From: Neovahlkampfia damariscottae | Taxonomy: Eukaryota > Heterolobosea > Selenaionea > Neovahlkampfiida > Neovahlkampfiidae | Length of the DNA: 64,000 nt | Direction of reading: 5' to 3' | Assembly (NCBI GenBank): GCA_016618085.1 | Contig: JABLTG010000117.1 | Coordinates: forward strand, 1-64,000 | Shown: positions 37,788 through 52,700 of the stretch, in pieces | Layout: each line of letters starts with the position of its first letter | Position numbering within the stretch: the stretch's first letter is position 1 | Translations under genes and position numbers: made by a program | Notes under the pieces: model-generated | What the model saw: only the letters and a program-made list of their open reading frames with translations | Databases searched by the model: none | What the model was told of the DNA's origin: nothing

Positions 37788-40700
37788 TTAGATTAATAAC
37801 TCTTCTTCAGTTATTCCTTTAACTTGATTCAATTGAATATTTCTAATAACAGTAGGTTTACGTTTCGTTGGAACAACTTCTTCAACTGCATTTTTTGCTT
37901 TGATCAATTTCTTTCCAACTCTTTTTCCTTTTCTAATGATCAAATATCCTTTTCTTTGAAATCTTTTAAAAGATAATAAATTCTCAAAAATTTGATTCAT
38001 TGTCAATTTTGAATCTTCTTCAGAACTCACATCCCATTTTCTCCAATTGTAGTGAAAATCATATTCTTTTTCTTTAGGTGTTTTGAATGAAAGATTCTTT
38101 GTGTCTCGTTTTTCTTTCTTTGCTCTTTTTCCAATATTTTTTCTTCTGGTGTAAATATCCCAAAAGGTCATTATAATTGCTAAAATATTGCTTGATACAA
38201 TGATAGCAAATGAAACTATTTCAATGAAAATTCGAATTCCGTTTGTTTGAAATCTTGAACTCAAGAACAACAAACCAAAGAATAAAGTCATTAAAGTTGC
38301 AATCAACATAATGTATTCCATGATATTGCTTTAGAAAAATATTAAAAAAAAAATTCAATTTCCTACTGGAATTTTCTTTTGAATGGAACAAAATTTAAGT
38401 GTGAAATAAGTGCAATGAAAATAATACCTAATGACAAAGTGATTACAAAAATAGGTTGGAAGAAAATATTCAAAATTGAAATCATCATTAAACGAAGTGT
38501 TTCAACAATCTTCCAATAAAAGAATTTGTTCTTAAATCTCAATAAAACGAATCTAAATCTCAATTGAAACATTTCATCATTTTTGTTTCTGTTTCTTTGA
38601 ACAACCATCAAAGCAAAGTACAATAGAATGCCAAAACCAAAAACCAAATACCAAAGAACAGCCAATGGAAATAAAAACCACCAACCACCTTGAAAACAAA
38701 ATATATCAGCAGATTCATTCAATGTATAAGATCCATTCTTTTGATAAGTGCAAACAAATATTTCACTGGCTGTCGTCATCATGAAAATATAAAGAAAACT
38801 AATATAAGCACTTAATGTATTCAATAATCTGTTGAAGAGAATTTTGAAATCTCTTCTGGTTGAAACATGTCTTGGTGTCCATACTAATAAATTATAAATC
38901 CAAACAAATTGTCTGACAATCCAAGTCCAAGCTATTTTCCAACGATTCATCATTGGAAGATATCTTGGTGGATGCATATAAGAAATTTTCAATGTTTTCA
39001 TAATTCTATTCCCAATAAACCTTGCAAATAAAGATCGAAATTCAGCAAAGATATAAATCCAACTGAAAACAATAATTAATAAAATTGGTAATATCATTTT
39101 CATGATCCAAATTGGAACAAAAGAAACACCTCTGAATAAACAAGCAGTAGCAAGAAAATCAAAATTAAAATTTGAAGTTGAAGCAGCAGTTAATGTTGTA
39201 TTAATTGTCCAAGGCCAATCAATATCATATTTTGAAATGATTGATAAAACTTGCCAAAATGACATTGTGATACTTACAGAAGTTAATAATGAAGGATAAT
39301 AAGTTGAAGTAATGAACAAGAATATAACAAGCACAAAAATGACAATGATCAAAATAAACAATTTGAGAAGAGTTGAAAACATTCCTTCACAAGCATAACA
39401 AATATTTTTTGATTTGTAATAATTCACTTTGCAATATCCACATCTAATTCCAGTGTATTTCTCTGTACAATTATTTTGATCTCCTCCACCACATGATTCT
39501 CTTGGATTACATGAATAAAATGAATTAATATCATTTTTCGAAAACCAATAACCATATTTTGCAACTGGAACAGACAGATTTTTTTCAGCACAGATCCCTC
39601 CAACAGGACATTGCAAACAATCTTTTGGATTCGATGGATTGATGTAGTAACCAATATCACAAACACAATCATCACGTGATGGACTTCTTAAAGCAGAAAC
39701 AGTTCTTTCTGGACACGATATACAAGACAAACTTCCAGTTGAATTTTGATATGTATTTATAGGACATGATTGACATGCATATAAACCACTTGTTAATTTA
39801 TAAGTACCCTTTGGGCATGGATAACAGTTTGAAGAGTAATTATCTGCAGTTTCTCCAACACCACAAGGAATAAAAGTGAAATTCAATTCATTATTCGAAA
39901 TCCAATCAATGTTGTTGTATCCAATGTAAAATGGGAATGTTCCTGTTGGATATGAATTGATATGACAACTAATGAAGGAAGAGTTGATTTTTTTGCAAGG
40001 CACATCACAATTGATGTTTCCAAATTTACAAAAGACAGTATTTTCATTTAAACCATCAACAAAGACTCCCAAGTCATACCCTCCAATTGTGGCACCTTCT
40101 GAAAATGTGAATCTTGTTGGCATTGGATTCTCATAGATTTTAACTAAGAATCCGTTTGATGTGTCATTGAAAACATTCAACACATATACAGTGATATTTT
40201 TGATTGAACCTTGAAGGAAACTATCTGTGGTGATATTACATCCAATGATATCTGATACTTCTGTTTTTGTGACATTGGATTCAAATAAGATTTTATCTCC
40301 AGACTTAATTTGACATCTATCTACGTATTCAAAACCAATTCCTTGAATTGATAAAAACTGTGATGTTTTCGGAATGATTGAAGGATTGATTTGAAATAAA
40401 AATAGAGTTGTGTATTTGTCAAGATAAAGCAATTCTCTTTGAATAAAATCATATTCATTATTGAATGAAATTCCAAATTGAAATGATACAGGATATTTCA
40501 AAGATTCTGTGATATTGAATATTTCAATTGAAGGAAGATCAAATTCAATCAAATTTGAAGAAATAAATCTGTAAGGGTTATTTAATCCTCTCCAAATCAT
40601 TGTAGCTAATTGACTTTGAACTTTGAAAATTGGTTTTTGATTTACATCATCAAAAAAGTTACTTCCTATTAAATGCAGTTTTGAATTCCTAAACGAAAAG

Positions 40701-43700
40701 CCTGTTGAGTCCTTCAATAATGAATTTTGATTCTTAATGATTTCTAGAATTGGGTTTGGGATAACATTCATTGTTTTGATGAAATGATAATACTTTCCAT
40801 CATTGAAACTGATGCTGATGTCAACTGTTGTAATGTTATCTGCAATTTTTGGAATTGATATTTTAATTTCTCTATCATTATTTACATCAGTACTCGCTGT
40901 CAAATTCGATGAAATGGAAGAACCGAATACAGCAGAGGTATACTTAATCAACAGCGTTATTGAATTATCCATCAAGAATTTTGATCCTTTAATTGAAATT
41001 GGTGATTTCATTTCTTGATAGAGTGTTGCCGGTAAAACATCAGTAAATGTTGGAATTTCATAAACAATAAATTTGTTTCCAACTAAATTTGCAATATCCG
41101 TTCCAATCAACACCACCAATTCATACGAACCTGTTTTAATAGATCCCAATGACAATGGTTTGCAGAATTTCCGAAATTCATCACAATTCAAATGAATGGT
41201 GGAACTATCTGAAATCAATCTTAGAGAGACATTATTTGACTGAATAGGTGGTAAATCAATCAGTTCAAGTGAAAAATCTAAACCTTCAGGTACCTTTGAC
41301 GGTAAAAACGAAATCATTTCAACAGATGTCATTGAAAGTGATAAATTTGTGTCATGATAAAACACTCCATTATCAATTGAAACAGCTATTTTGATAGATA
41401 CTTGTGCTGAGTTCAAAGTTGTTAAATAGTAAGAAGGAGACTTTCCAATGATGTGAGTTTCGTTCCAACAAATTGCATCAACAACTTCTTCAATATTTCT
41501 GATATTTGAATATTTAATTTTCACTTGTGCCGCAGTTTTTGAAAAATTTCCAACAAGATACACATTTTCCATTGAATAAGGAGAAACTTCATTTGGAAGA
41601 ACTCTAAAATAAGAATATGAATTATCTAACAAAAATTAAAAAAAAAATTAAATTTACCGTCATAAAGTTGAAGTGTTTTACCACTATCTGAATCCCCAGC
41701 AAATTTTATAGAGAAATAAACTCTCATAGATTTTCCTTTTGAAAAAGATGGAGATAAACATGATAGAATATTTCCTGGCTTTACATCACATGTTTCTTGT
41801 TCATTTTCTCCAAAATCATTCACATATTTCACATAAATTGGTTCTCTTTGATTCAATAATTCTTTAATTTTAAAGTGCAACACACTTTTTGAATTCAATC
41901 TTACCCAAGTGGATGGTGAAATTGATTCAACTGTTATTTCTAAGAAAATGTTAATTTTTTAAAAGAACAAACGATAAAATGTGAATTGAGGTAAAAATGA
42001 TATTGATCTGATAGAATTAATGTACAGATTTAATTTAATTCTTTTTTCAACAACATCCCAAGTCTTGTAGTATTTTGAAATATCAATCATTGTGAAGACA
42101 AATCCACCATCAATAAAAGTTGATTCTTTAATTGGATATTCTTGATTTCTATCTTCTAGTTTCAATGATAATTTATAATCAGAATAAGTTGAAGTTGGAA
42201 GTTGATTGAAATAATTAATTTTACCAATTTCATAACCTCCTTTGTTCGATGCATAAAATATAGGCAAATCAAAAGGTTTCTCAAATACGTAAATCGTACT
42301 CGAATTTGTTGTTATTAACTTGGTCCCATCAACAGTTTCCACAGATAAACTGATCTTGTAATTTTTGTTTTTGATACCAAAACTATTGAATGTACAAATG
42401 AAATGTGAACTTTGATTCAAATTTGGTTGGAATTCATTTGATTGAACATCAAATGTTGCTGGTACTGCAATAGACAACGATCCTTGAGTAATGTTACATA
42501 TATATTGATAAGCACTTGAATTCAATGACAAGAAAGTGTTTCCAATTAATCTCAGTGGATAATTCAATCTTTCATTATATGAAATATAATGAGGTTTCAT
42601 ATGTTGAAATTGGGTCTCTCTTTTGTAGAACAAGTGATCAATTATAACATCCAATCGTTGAAGAGTGTATTTATGAATAACTGTCAACACAAAATTCAAT
42701 TTTGTTGGGACATATTTCAATGAATTCAAGTATGATTCAGGTAAATTGCAATTCACTTTCGTTCCGAGAACAAAATTGCATGAAATTGAAGTTTCCTTTT
42801 CCAAAGGAACATCTGAAACCATTTTCATTTCAAATTCGAAATATCTTCTGAGAGGAACATTGAAATTGAGTTCTGCACGAAGACTATTCTTATCAACTAC
42901 TTTTTTGGAGTTCCAACTGATTTCATCTTTGATAAACAAGAAACTTTGATTATTTGAACTAAATAAAAAAAATAAGGATGAAGAAGAGTTCATGAACAAT
43001 TCAACATCAACAATTTCAACTAAATTCGAAAAATTCGTTTTCTCAATGTCACATTTGATATCTCTCTTGCTATCATTTGAAAACTCTGCTTTTGAAAACC
43101 CTGTTCCCTCTGAGGAAGTATATTTACAATATCCATTTTTAATAGTGATTAAATCATCCTTCAATTTCAAATTGACAGTTCTCTTAATATGTGTACTTGT
43201 AGTGAAAGTTTCTGCATGAGAAGAAATAGACAATAATTCAATTTGATTCAAGAAATAAAAGACTTCAGTGTTCTTTGAAAATATAAGTGAAGTTCCTTTA
43301 AGTGTTGATTGAATTGCAATAGTCACATTCAAAGAATAACTTCCAGGGAGAATTTTGTCCAAATTGCATGAAAAAACTCCATTGATCAAAGTTGCATCAG
43401 AAACTATACTCCCAGCAACACATTTGAAAGCAACAGAAGACCCATAAATATTTGTGTATTGAGAGCTCAATTGAATCGGTTGATTTGCAGATATCGATGA
43501 AAATGGAAGAATTGATTCAATTGTTATTCCATCAATAAATATAAAATTGATTTCATTAATTGACAACAAAATTTCATTCCCAAAAGCATTTTGATTAACA
43601 TAGTAGATTGATAGTTTTGAAATCTGAGCTATTGATGATTCAATTTCACATATGAATTCATCTGACGATATCATCCTAGTAAGAACGAAATCTGTATCCA

Positions 43701-46700
43701 TTTTGCATTGAACTGATTTTTTCTCTTCATCTGAAAGATATAATTTTCCAACATCTGTGAACTTGATTGTAACATTCCTCTTGGAATTAATTTTGAATAA
43801 GTTTGTTTCAGATGTCAATTCAATCTCTGATTTTCCAGTGAATGTTAAATTTTGTTTGGAACTGATTGCAAACATTGATCTAAATTCAACACTGTAAATA
43901 TTATAATAGAAAAGTTGAAATTCAAATATTCCAGATTGTTCATTTTCAAAAAGGGAAATCATTTTTGTCAATTGATCTTTTCCTGAAATTGTACCAAGGT
44001 TAATATCCTTCCTTTCATTTGTATCGGGTGAAAAAACTAAAAATAAACCACCTGTTTGAATTGTAACTTTTTTGTTGATTGTAAAATTGAACAGAAAATT
44101 CAAAGATGTTGATGAAACAACCCTTGGATGAAAATCTTTCACTTCTCTATTGTCATAATAGATAAAAGGAACTGACAAATTTTTGGAAATTAAAGTGAAT
44201 TTCAATGGATAAGAGTCAAATATTGATACATCTTGATTTGAAACAACAGGTGCTTTGCAACTTAATGATGTGTTGATTTTTTCACAAATAAATTCATATT
44301 TCCCATCAAGAGAAGGATCTATAAATGTAATATTTGTTTTTGAATCTGTGTATTCTACGATTGTCACATTTTCTCCACCTGTTAGTTTCCCAATGGAAGG
44401 AGTGAAGAAGTTAGAATCAATTACCAACAAAGGTTCATCTACAACTGTTATTTTTCTTTCAGATCCATCCACGTTCATCCAAATGCTAATAAATAATTTT
44501 GCTTCCTCTGAATATAAAATATTGCAACCAAAATTTCCAATATTCGCATCCAATGTTGCGGATGTATTATAAGCATAAACACTTTCATTTGTTCCATACT
44601 TACAAGAAAATGAAACATTTTTTCCATAATCAATGTTAGTTGGGAAAGTAGTTGAAATTGTCACTTCTGTGCTTCTGTTTAGAATAATTGCAGTTGGGGC
44701 TAATCCAGTAATTAACGAAGGGGTTGCAAATACTAAATCAACAGTGTTGTTTGATAATTGAAATTGATAATCTTTTTCTTTATACCACAATGACAATTTT
44801 TTTTTTCCTCCTACTGGTGTAGAAACTAAAGAATTGAAAATAAAACTGTCTCCATTGGTAGAAGATAAATTTGTTGATGAACTAAAACCAGAAGAGTCTG
44901 ATAGTTTAGTGATCATATATTTTGTCAAATTAGCAGGGATGAATGTTGAAATCAATATTTTTAAATTGGTTGGACTCGATGTGTAGTAAAACTTCAATTG
45001 GTTTGAATCAGCAAAACTAATTTCATTTGTTGTCAAATAATGAAAGTTGGCATTTGATTTCTGATTTGTGATGTAGATTTTTTTATTTCCAGCATATTCA
45101 GGAGCAATGAAATATGATTGAAATTGGATTATTTTGGTAAAATGATCTTCATATGATACTGGACAAATTAAACTGGATTCATCTTTTTTTGATCCCACAG
45201 ATGAATTCCCAAATTCACAAAAGAATTGGAGATTCGATATACCAAAACTCTTCATTGTTCTTTCTCCAAAAGTTAAAGTGATGTTGACTTTATCACCAAC
45301 AAGTGCTGCAAGAGGAAATACTGTTGATATTTCACTATTCTTGTATATCACAAGGCCTTGATTAAGTGAAACTAAATCATCAACAAAAGATCCTACGCTA
45401 TACTTTAACTTAAATTTTGTCATGAATATATCATTTTGGGAATTCAATAACAATGATGTTTTCATACAATTCAACGATTGATTTTGGACTAAACAACTAA
45501 ATGATTGTCCATGCTCTGATATCAAATAAAACATATAGTCCACATATTTCTCTGGAATTTGGAAGGTAAATGAGTCACCTTTGATGATTTCCAATGTTTC
45601 TTTTTTTGGAATAGTCGAAAATTCTGGTGATAGTTTCAAACTGACAGCTTGAATGATAGATTCTTCTGTTGAAATTACTGAATTCATTCCTTCAATTGAA
45701 CTATTACCCAGAATTATTGATATTGTCACATTTTCTTCCATTTCACGAGTCAAAAATCCGCATTTGAAAATATTCAATTCTTGAGAATCGCGTTCTATTG
45801 GTTTCATTTCATCAAAAATTTTGCAGTAGAATGAAAATCCATCGTTTAACTTCTTATCAAGAGTGAATGAAATGTTTGCTAAAGAATTCTGGTGTGCTGA
45901 AACATCAACAATAAATGGTAGTTCTGAAACAAAGGAAATATTTTCTCTGAAATAATTTGAAGTAATGGCAAACACTTCTTTTTCCATTCCATTGTTTCTT
46001 GATACTTCTAATTCATAATTGAGTTGCATTGGAGTATGACTCAATGAGATATTGTTTATTTGACAATTTGGAATCAATTTGTCAAAATTACATGAAATAT
46101 ATCTTTCTGGATTTTCAGCAACATACTGTGGTTTTAATTTGACTTTATAATTATCAAAACTAACGAAATATCTGCCATTTGCCAATCCATTTTCAAAGTT
46201 CAATTCAAATTCTTGATTTAATGATTCTTGTGTGATAGTTTTAGGTATATTGAAATGAACAGGTTCTTTTAAAAAGACATATGTCATATTGTGTTCAGAT
46301 AATATGAAATTTTGATATTGGTTATTTGAAACTTGCATAAACAACTCAATGATCACAAATTCAGCATTTTCTGTTAAATTTAAAATTTCAATGGAGCATG
46401 AAATAGTCGTAAGTGAGCCTTCTAACAATGTTGCATCTGAATATTTTGTTACTCCTTTATGATTGTATTTGCATTTCAAACCATAATCAGTGAGGAAATT
46501 CTGTTTAATTTTAATGTTTAAAGTTGAATTTTTCTCTTCATTTTCAAAAGAAAATCTATCAATAAAAGGAGTTATACTTTCGAGATTGACAGAATCAACA
46601 AATACATAATCAACTGAATTACCACTTACTTGAATAGATTCTCCTGTTGTTAAATAAACAACATGAATTGAGATTTGGATTCTTTTGCTTTCAGTTCCAA

Positions 46701-49700
46701 CAATAGTGGAAGTGAACACTGAAGTTGAATTTGAAAGAGAGTAATTGGCATGTGCTTCTTTTCCATCATATTTCACGATAAACTTCACTTTTCCTTCATA
46801 ATCAAAATAGTCATAATTGGTGGAAAGTGAAACTGTCGAATTGGATGCTAAACCAGCAAAAGGAACTATATTATTGATAGTAAATGTTTCAACAAAACCA
46901 AGGTCCAATTGATTATTGTTTAAAATCAAAATAGTTTCATCTCCATCTAAAATATGTTTTGGAGTCGTTGAATAGGAAACTCCAATTTGTCCTAAACTTT
47001 TAGCAATTGCTTGATCATTTCCAAAATAGATTTGATAATCTGAAATGGATCCATTTTGAATTTCTTGAATTTTGTATTGAATGACTGTATTTGAAGAATT
47101 ACAATTTTCTACCAACCTTTCAATTTCACGTCCTCTGAAAGTAACAACCAAGTCATCACAATTCTCTTTCATTATTCCTTCGGAAATATATTTTTGTGTA
47201 TTCAAATATGTTTTCAATCCAAAAGAATCAATTAAAGGATTTGGAAAATAATAACTCATGTTTACTCGATGATAAAATGTGTTTTGGAGATTTGCAACTT
47301 TATAGGAATTTCTCTTTCTGAATCTTAATCCAATTTTGTGAAATCCAGGAGTTATTGATGAAATTGAACATTTAAAAGCATTGGTTTCATTTTGCAGAAC
47401 AGTTTTGACAAGGGTCCCGTTGAAAAAACAAGAAACTTGTGACACGTATTCTTTTGGAATATTCGAGTCAAGTAACTTGATGATAGGATTGAATTCAAGA
47501 ACTGTGCTAGCTAATTGTTTACTTTCTACAGTGAAACCTATATCACTGAATTTAAAGAAATACAGAGGAATGCTATTGGATGATAACCTTATACGAGAAC
47601 CTAATTCATTTCTGTACCAAAATGTCATGTTTTGATGAACTTGAGAGTCAAAAGTGCATTTAAAATCTTGTGATGAAACATAATCTGCTGAGATTACTCT
47701 TCTATCACTTAATTCACATTCTAAAGAACTAGAAACTGTTGATGATATACTTTCCATAAATGAAAATTCAATGGTCTTTGATCCATTCATTGAAGTAATT
47801 GAAGAAGAAGGAAATATAAAGTTTTGTTGAATCACTTGAAATTCAATCTTTTCTAATGAAATAATCATCTTGTATTTTTTGTACGTTGCATAAATATCAA
47901 ATTTGAACTTAATTGAATGACCAGCACTAACAGAATTGCACTTCAAAGTTGTGGAATTAATTTTTGTTGCTGTAAAGTTGATATTTAAATTTGTGTCAAC
48001 ACAGAAATAATTGATGTCAATCAAATCTGTTTCCAATGTTGATTTGTTAAATGTGATGATAATATCTTCAACTTGATTCAACAAAATAGCTTTTGGTGAA
48101 ACAAATTGAATTACATTTTTTTCATAAAAAATTGAATTCAATTTACTAATTCTTGTGATCCCATCTTCAAAATCCAGTTCAATTTCATTGATATTCTTTG
48201 ACAGTGATATCACTTTCGACTTTTTACAATACTGAATTTTACCTCCAGAAAAATTGCAAGGAATATTTATTCCATTGAGGGTATTACTCAATGAATAATT
48301 ATAATGATCATATCCATTGATCAAATTTCCTTCAAGGTCTGTAAATGAAATATGTTGATCCAAATTTGAAGTGATTTCTGAAATTGAAATCTTTGTGTTG
48401 ATGAACCAGAAATGAAATGGTAAAGATGAAATTTTTTGTTGTTTTGATGATTCAAAAAGTGAAACTGATGTTTGTTTTTTGCCTTCTATATTTATCATGC
48501 AAGAAACAGCATTGAATTGATTTTGAATTGTAGTTGCTTCCACCCAATATTCATTTAATCCACTGGATATTCCACAATAGATTTTATCTCCTGTATTCTT
48601 TCTGTATCTCGAAATATTTTGATTTGAATAAATCTTCATTTCAAAAATACCTGACACATTTGCCTGAATCAAATGAGGATCTGTTTGTAGAATTTTGGCA
48701 TAAGGTAAATTGACAACATGAATTTCTGTTGAAATTCTTTCAACTAATGTTGAATTGTAGCGCCATGCAAAACTCATAAATTGATCAATATCAGAATATA
48801 ATCCATTTCTTGAGCATTGAACTGTATTTTGAGAAATATCAGAAGTTGTGAATTGAAATTGTGTTTTGTTATTTGAAACTCTTGACTGACATCTTAATTT
48901 TCCACTTTCCAAGAAATTTTTGCATTCATTGTGCACGCTAGTTGTGTAATTCAAAGTCAACGAATTTTCATATGGCAAAAGTGTGTAAGTTTGTTTATTT
49001 AAGTTCAATGGTCCACATACAATAGAATTGATATCTGAGCACCAAATAGTTTTCTGGTGATCATTTACTGACAATTCAAATGAACTAGTGATCCAATTTG
49101 CGGGAAAGATCCCACACATACGATTTGAGTCTAATGTTACACTTTGAATTAATGGGAAAGATTCAGCAGGTAACACATAATTGGAAGCTGAATTTTGGAT
49201 TGAATTTTCGCTGAGATTTAAATTTTGCAATGAACTTGGTAGAAATGTGGAAAGTGGATGAATTGATTTGACTTCATTTTTTGATAGATCAAGTGATTTC
49301 AAAGCAGAGAAGTTCTTCATTGAAGGAAGGTTTCCTGTAAATGATAAATTATTGAATTTTAAATCTGTAATCCTGTTCATTTCATCACAAGCAATGAAAA
49401 TATTTCCATCATTCAACTCTCCATTACAATAGCAAGAAACACCTGACTTTGTGCAATTTCTGAGCTTATTTCTATTTAGAGTGCAATTTGTGTTACAAAG
49501 GGAATCAACAAAATCTTCAAGATCAGATTTTTGGCAATTTTCACCATAGTATCCTTTCTCACATTCACATTCACCAGGAGCAGTACAATTACCATTTCCT
49601 GAACATACTTCAGAAGATCCAGAAGAAACTCCAAAACAAACATCATACTCACATTGACTACCAGTGAATTTGTCATCACATGTGCAATTATTTGGAGTCA

Positions 49701-52700
49701 CACAAGTTCCACGAGCATTATTTGTGCAAGAATTTGTTTCATTTGATAAAATTCCATAACAATATGGATATTGACAATTATTTCCATCGTATTGAGATGT
49801 GCAAATGCAATTATCAGGTGAAGAACAAGTTCCATGACCAGAGCAAACAGATGTCGATGCACTAGAAATGCCATTGCAAACATTGAACTCACAATCATTT
49901 CCTGCATAACCAGTATTACAGTTGCAGCTATCAGGTTGAACACATGAACCTCTTGAATTACAAACTGATGGTTTTGTTGCATTTTTTCCATTGCAAATCG
50001 CAAATTGACAATTGTTCCCAGTCCACCCAACAGAACATAGGCAATTATCAGGTGAAGAACAATTTCCATGGGAGGAACAAACAGTTTTATCCAAACTACT
50101 CTTTAAGAAACAAATCGGGGAACTGCAATCACTTCCTGACCATTTTGAAATACATTCACATTGATTTGCTCCAGTACATGTTCCTTTTGGATATGAGCAA
50201 TTTTTGACATCATGGCAATTAAAAGTAGAACAATTTGTATTTTCCCAGCCAGGAAAACAAGAACAATTATTTGCTCCAACACATAATCCATTATCTGAGC
50301 AATCATTTACATCTTCACAAACCGTAAGATTGCAATATATTCCTGAGTAACCCGAGGTGACACAGGTACATTTATCTGGTGATTCACAAATACCTTTTCT
50401 ATTTGAACAAACTTTAGGTTCATCAGCACTGATACCAAAGCAAATTGGTATTGAGCAGTTTGTTCCTGAATATTGAGAATTACATTGGCATGTATTAGCC
50501 CCAACACACACTCCATTTCCAGAACAGTTGTTCATGTCAGTGCAAGTGAAAGTTTCACAATTATTTCCAATCCATCCAGCTTTACATTGACAAATATCTG
50601 GATCAGTACAATTACCATTTGAAGAACAAACATGTTGGTCATTTGAAGAAGTTCCATTACATAAATTAAATTCACAAACACTTCCAGTATATCCAATGTT
50701 GCAGTAGCATTGATCTTTTCCGACACATTTCCCTTTTGAACTGCATGTATTTGTATCATTAGATAGTCTTCCAAAACAATCAAAAACTTCACATTTTTCT
50801 CCAAAATATCTATTGTTGCAAACACATGTATTTAATGAAACACATGTTCCATTTCCAGAACAAACTTTTGATGTATCTTCAGCACTAATTCCATGACAAA
50901 CAGGTTCTTTACAATCAATTCCTGCATTATTAACACCACAAACACATACATCAACTGAATTACAAGTACCCTTTCCATTACAAACTCTTGAATTTGTAGC
51001 GAGAATTCCAAAACACTTCGGAATTTCACATGCACTTCCTCCATGATTCACAGAACAAGAACAAGTGTCTGGTGAAGTACATGTACCATTTTCTCCAGAA
51101 CAAGCAGAAGGATCAACTAAATTGAAACATATTGGTATTTCACATTTAGATCCTGAATATTGAGGAGTACAAGAACAAGTATCAGGAGATATACAATTTC
51201 CATGAGAAGAACATACATTTGTTTCATTAGATGGAATACCAAAGCAAATATTATGTTCGCAATTGCTTCCAGTATATCCAGTGGTGCAGGAACAGGTGTT
51301 TGGATTTGAACAGGTTCCATTTAATCCTGAGCAAGCTATAGGTTCTTTTAATCCATAACATATTGGTGTGTGACAATTTTCTCCTGTCCAACCATCATTA
51401 CAAGCACATGTATCTGGACTGGTGCAAGTTCCATGAGAAGAGCAAACGTTTTGTGAAGTCGATGAAACTCCAAAACAGACAGGATTTTGACAAGAATTTC
51501 CGGTGTATCCATTGTTACATGAACAGGTATCTGGGGCCACACAAGCCCCATTTGATCCTGAACAAGCTGAATTTCCGGAGGATCCAAAACATATCGGAGT
51601 TTCACAATTTGGTCCAGTATAATCAGATCTACAGATACAATTATCAGGAGCAGAACATGTTCCTCTTCCTGAACATACATTTGTGTTTGTTGAAATCACT
51701 CCAAAGCACATAGGATATTGACATTCACTCCCGGAATAACCTGATTGGCAAGAACAGGTATTGTATGCAGTACAGCTACCACGACTTGAGCAAACTGATG
51801 AATCTGTTGAAATTTTTCCATAACAGCTGGGATATTGACAATTGTTTCCAGAGTATCCGGTTTGACAAGAGCATTGATTTGGACCAACACATGAACCGTG
51901 AGATGAGCAAACTGAAGCACTTTGCGAGTCAATACCGCTGCAAGTTGTTCTTTCACAATAATTACCAGAAGTTCCAGAAATACAAACGCATTTGTCCAAA
52001 TATCCATTGACTGTTTTACAATCACCTCTATTGTTACAAACACCACCAAATCCAGTGAATGATATATCAGTGGCTCTTGAATAAGAAGAAGTATAACCAT
52101 CACCCAATCCTACAACCCCACCATACATTGTAGCTGGAAAGTTATAGAGAAAAAGAGCGTATCCGTGCCAAGTATTTCCATCTGTTGAGTAGGAGCATTG
52201 AAAGATATCTCCAAGTCGAAGAATCTTGACCCAATAATTTCTATAATTTGCTGTATCTATTGTGTGAGGAAACGTGTAAAGGGAATGAACAGCATTTGCA
52301 GATGATCTGTACCAAAATATAGGATTTCCTGAACGAGGAACCCCGCAATAGACACCTAATGGTCCAACACCTTCAATATTATCCAAATTTTCACGCAGAC
52401 CAACTCCAAGAACACGTTGGTCGGATGCAATCCAACCCACCTTTGCTATGATGGTGGCAATTCCTGAGGTGTATGTCAATTTTTTCCCCATAAAAACCAT
52501 TTGATCTGTGGTTTTTCTGACCTTGTATCCTAGCTCAAGTCTATGACGAACAACAATAGTGGAAGTATATATTGAATAGTTCGGTTTGTAACCATTAGTT
52601 TGATCAGCAACTGTAGGATCAGCAGAAAGGTATTTTATACGCCATGTATTATCACCACATTCATTATGTACCGCTTCATGATAATATAAAAAAGATCTAA

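Noticed and set aside
49476-52103. Many overlapping 60-135 aa open frames on both strands inside the EGF region
   Set aside because: They are shadows of the Cys/Gly/Ser-repetitive EGF coding sequence; none has a domain or promoter element.
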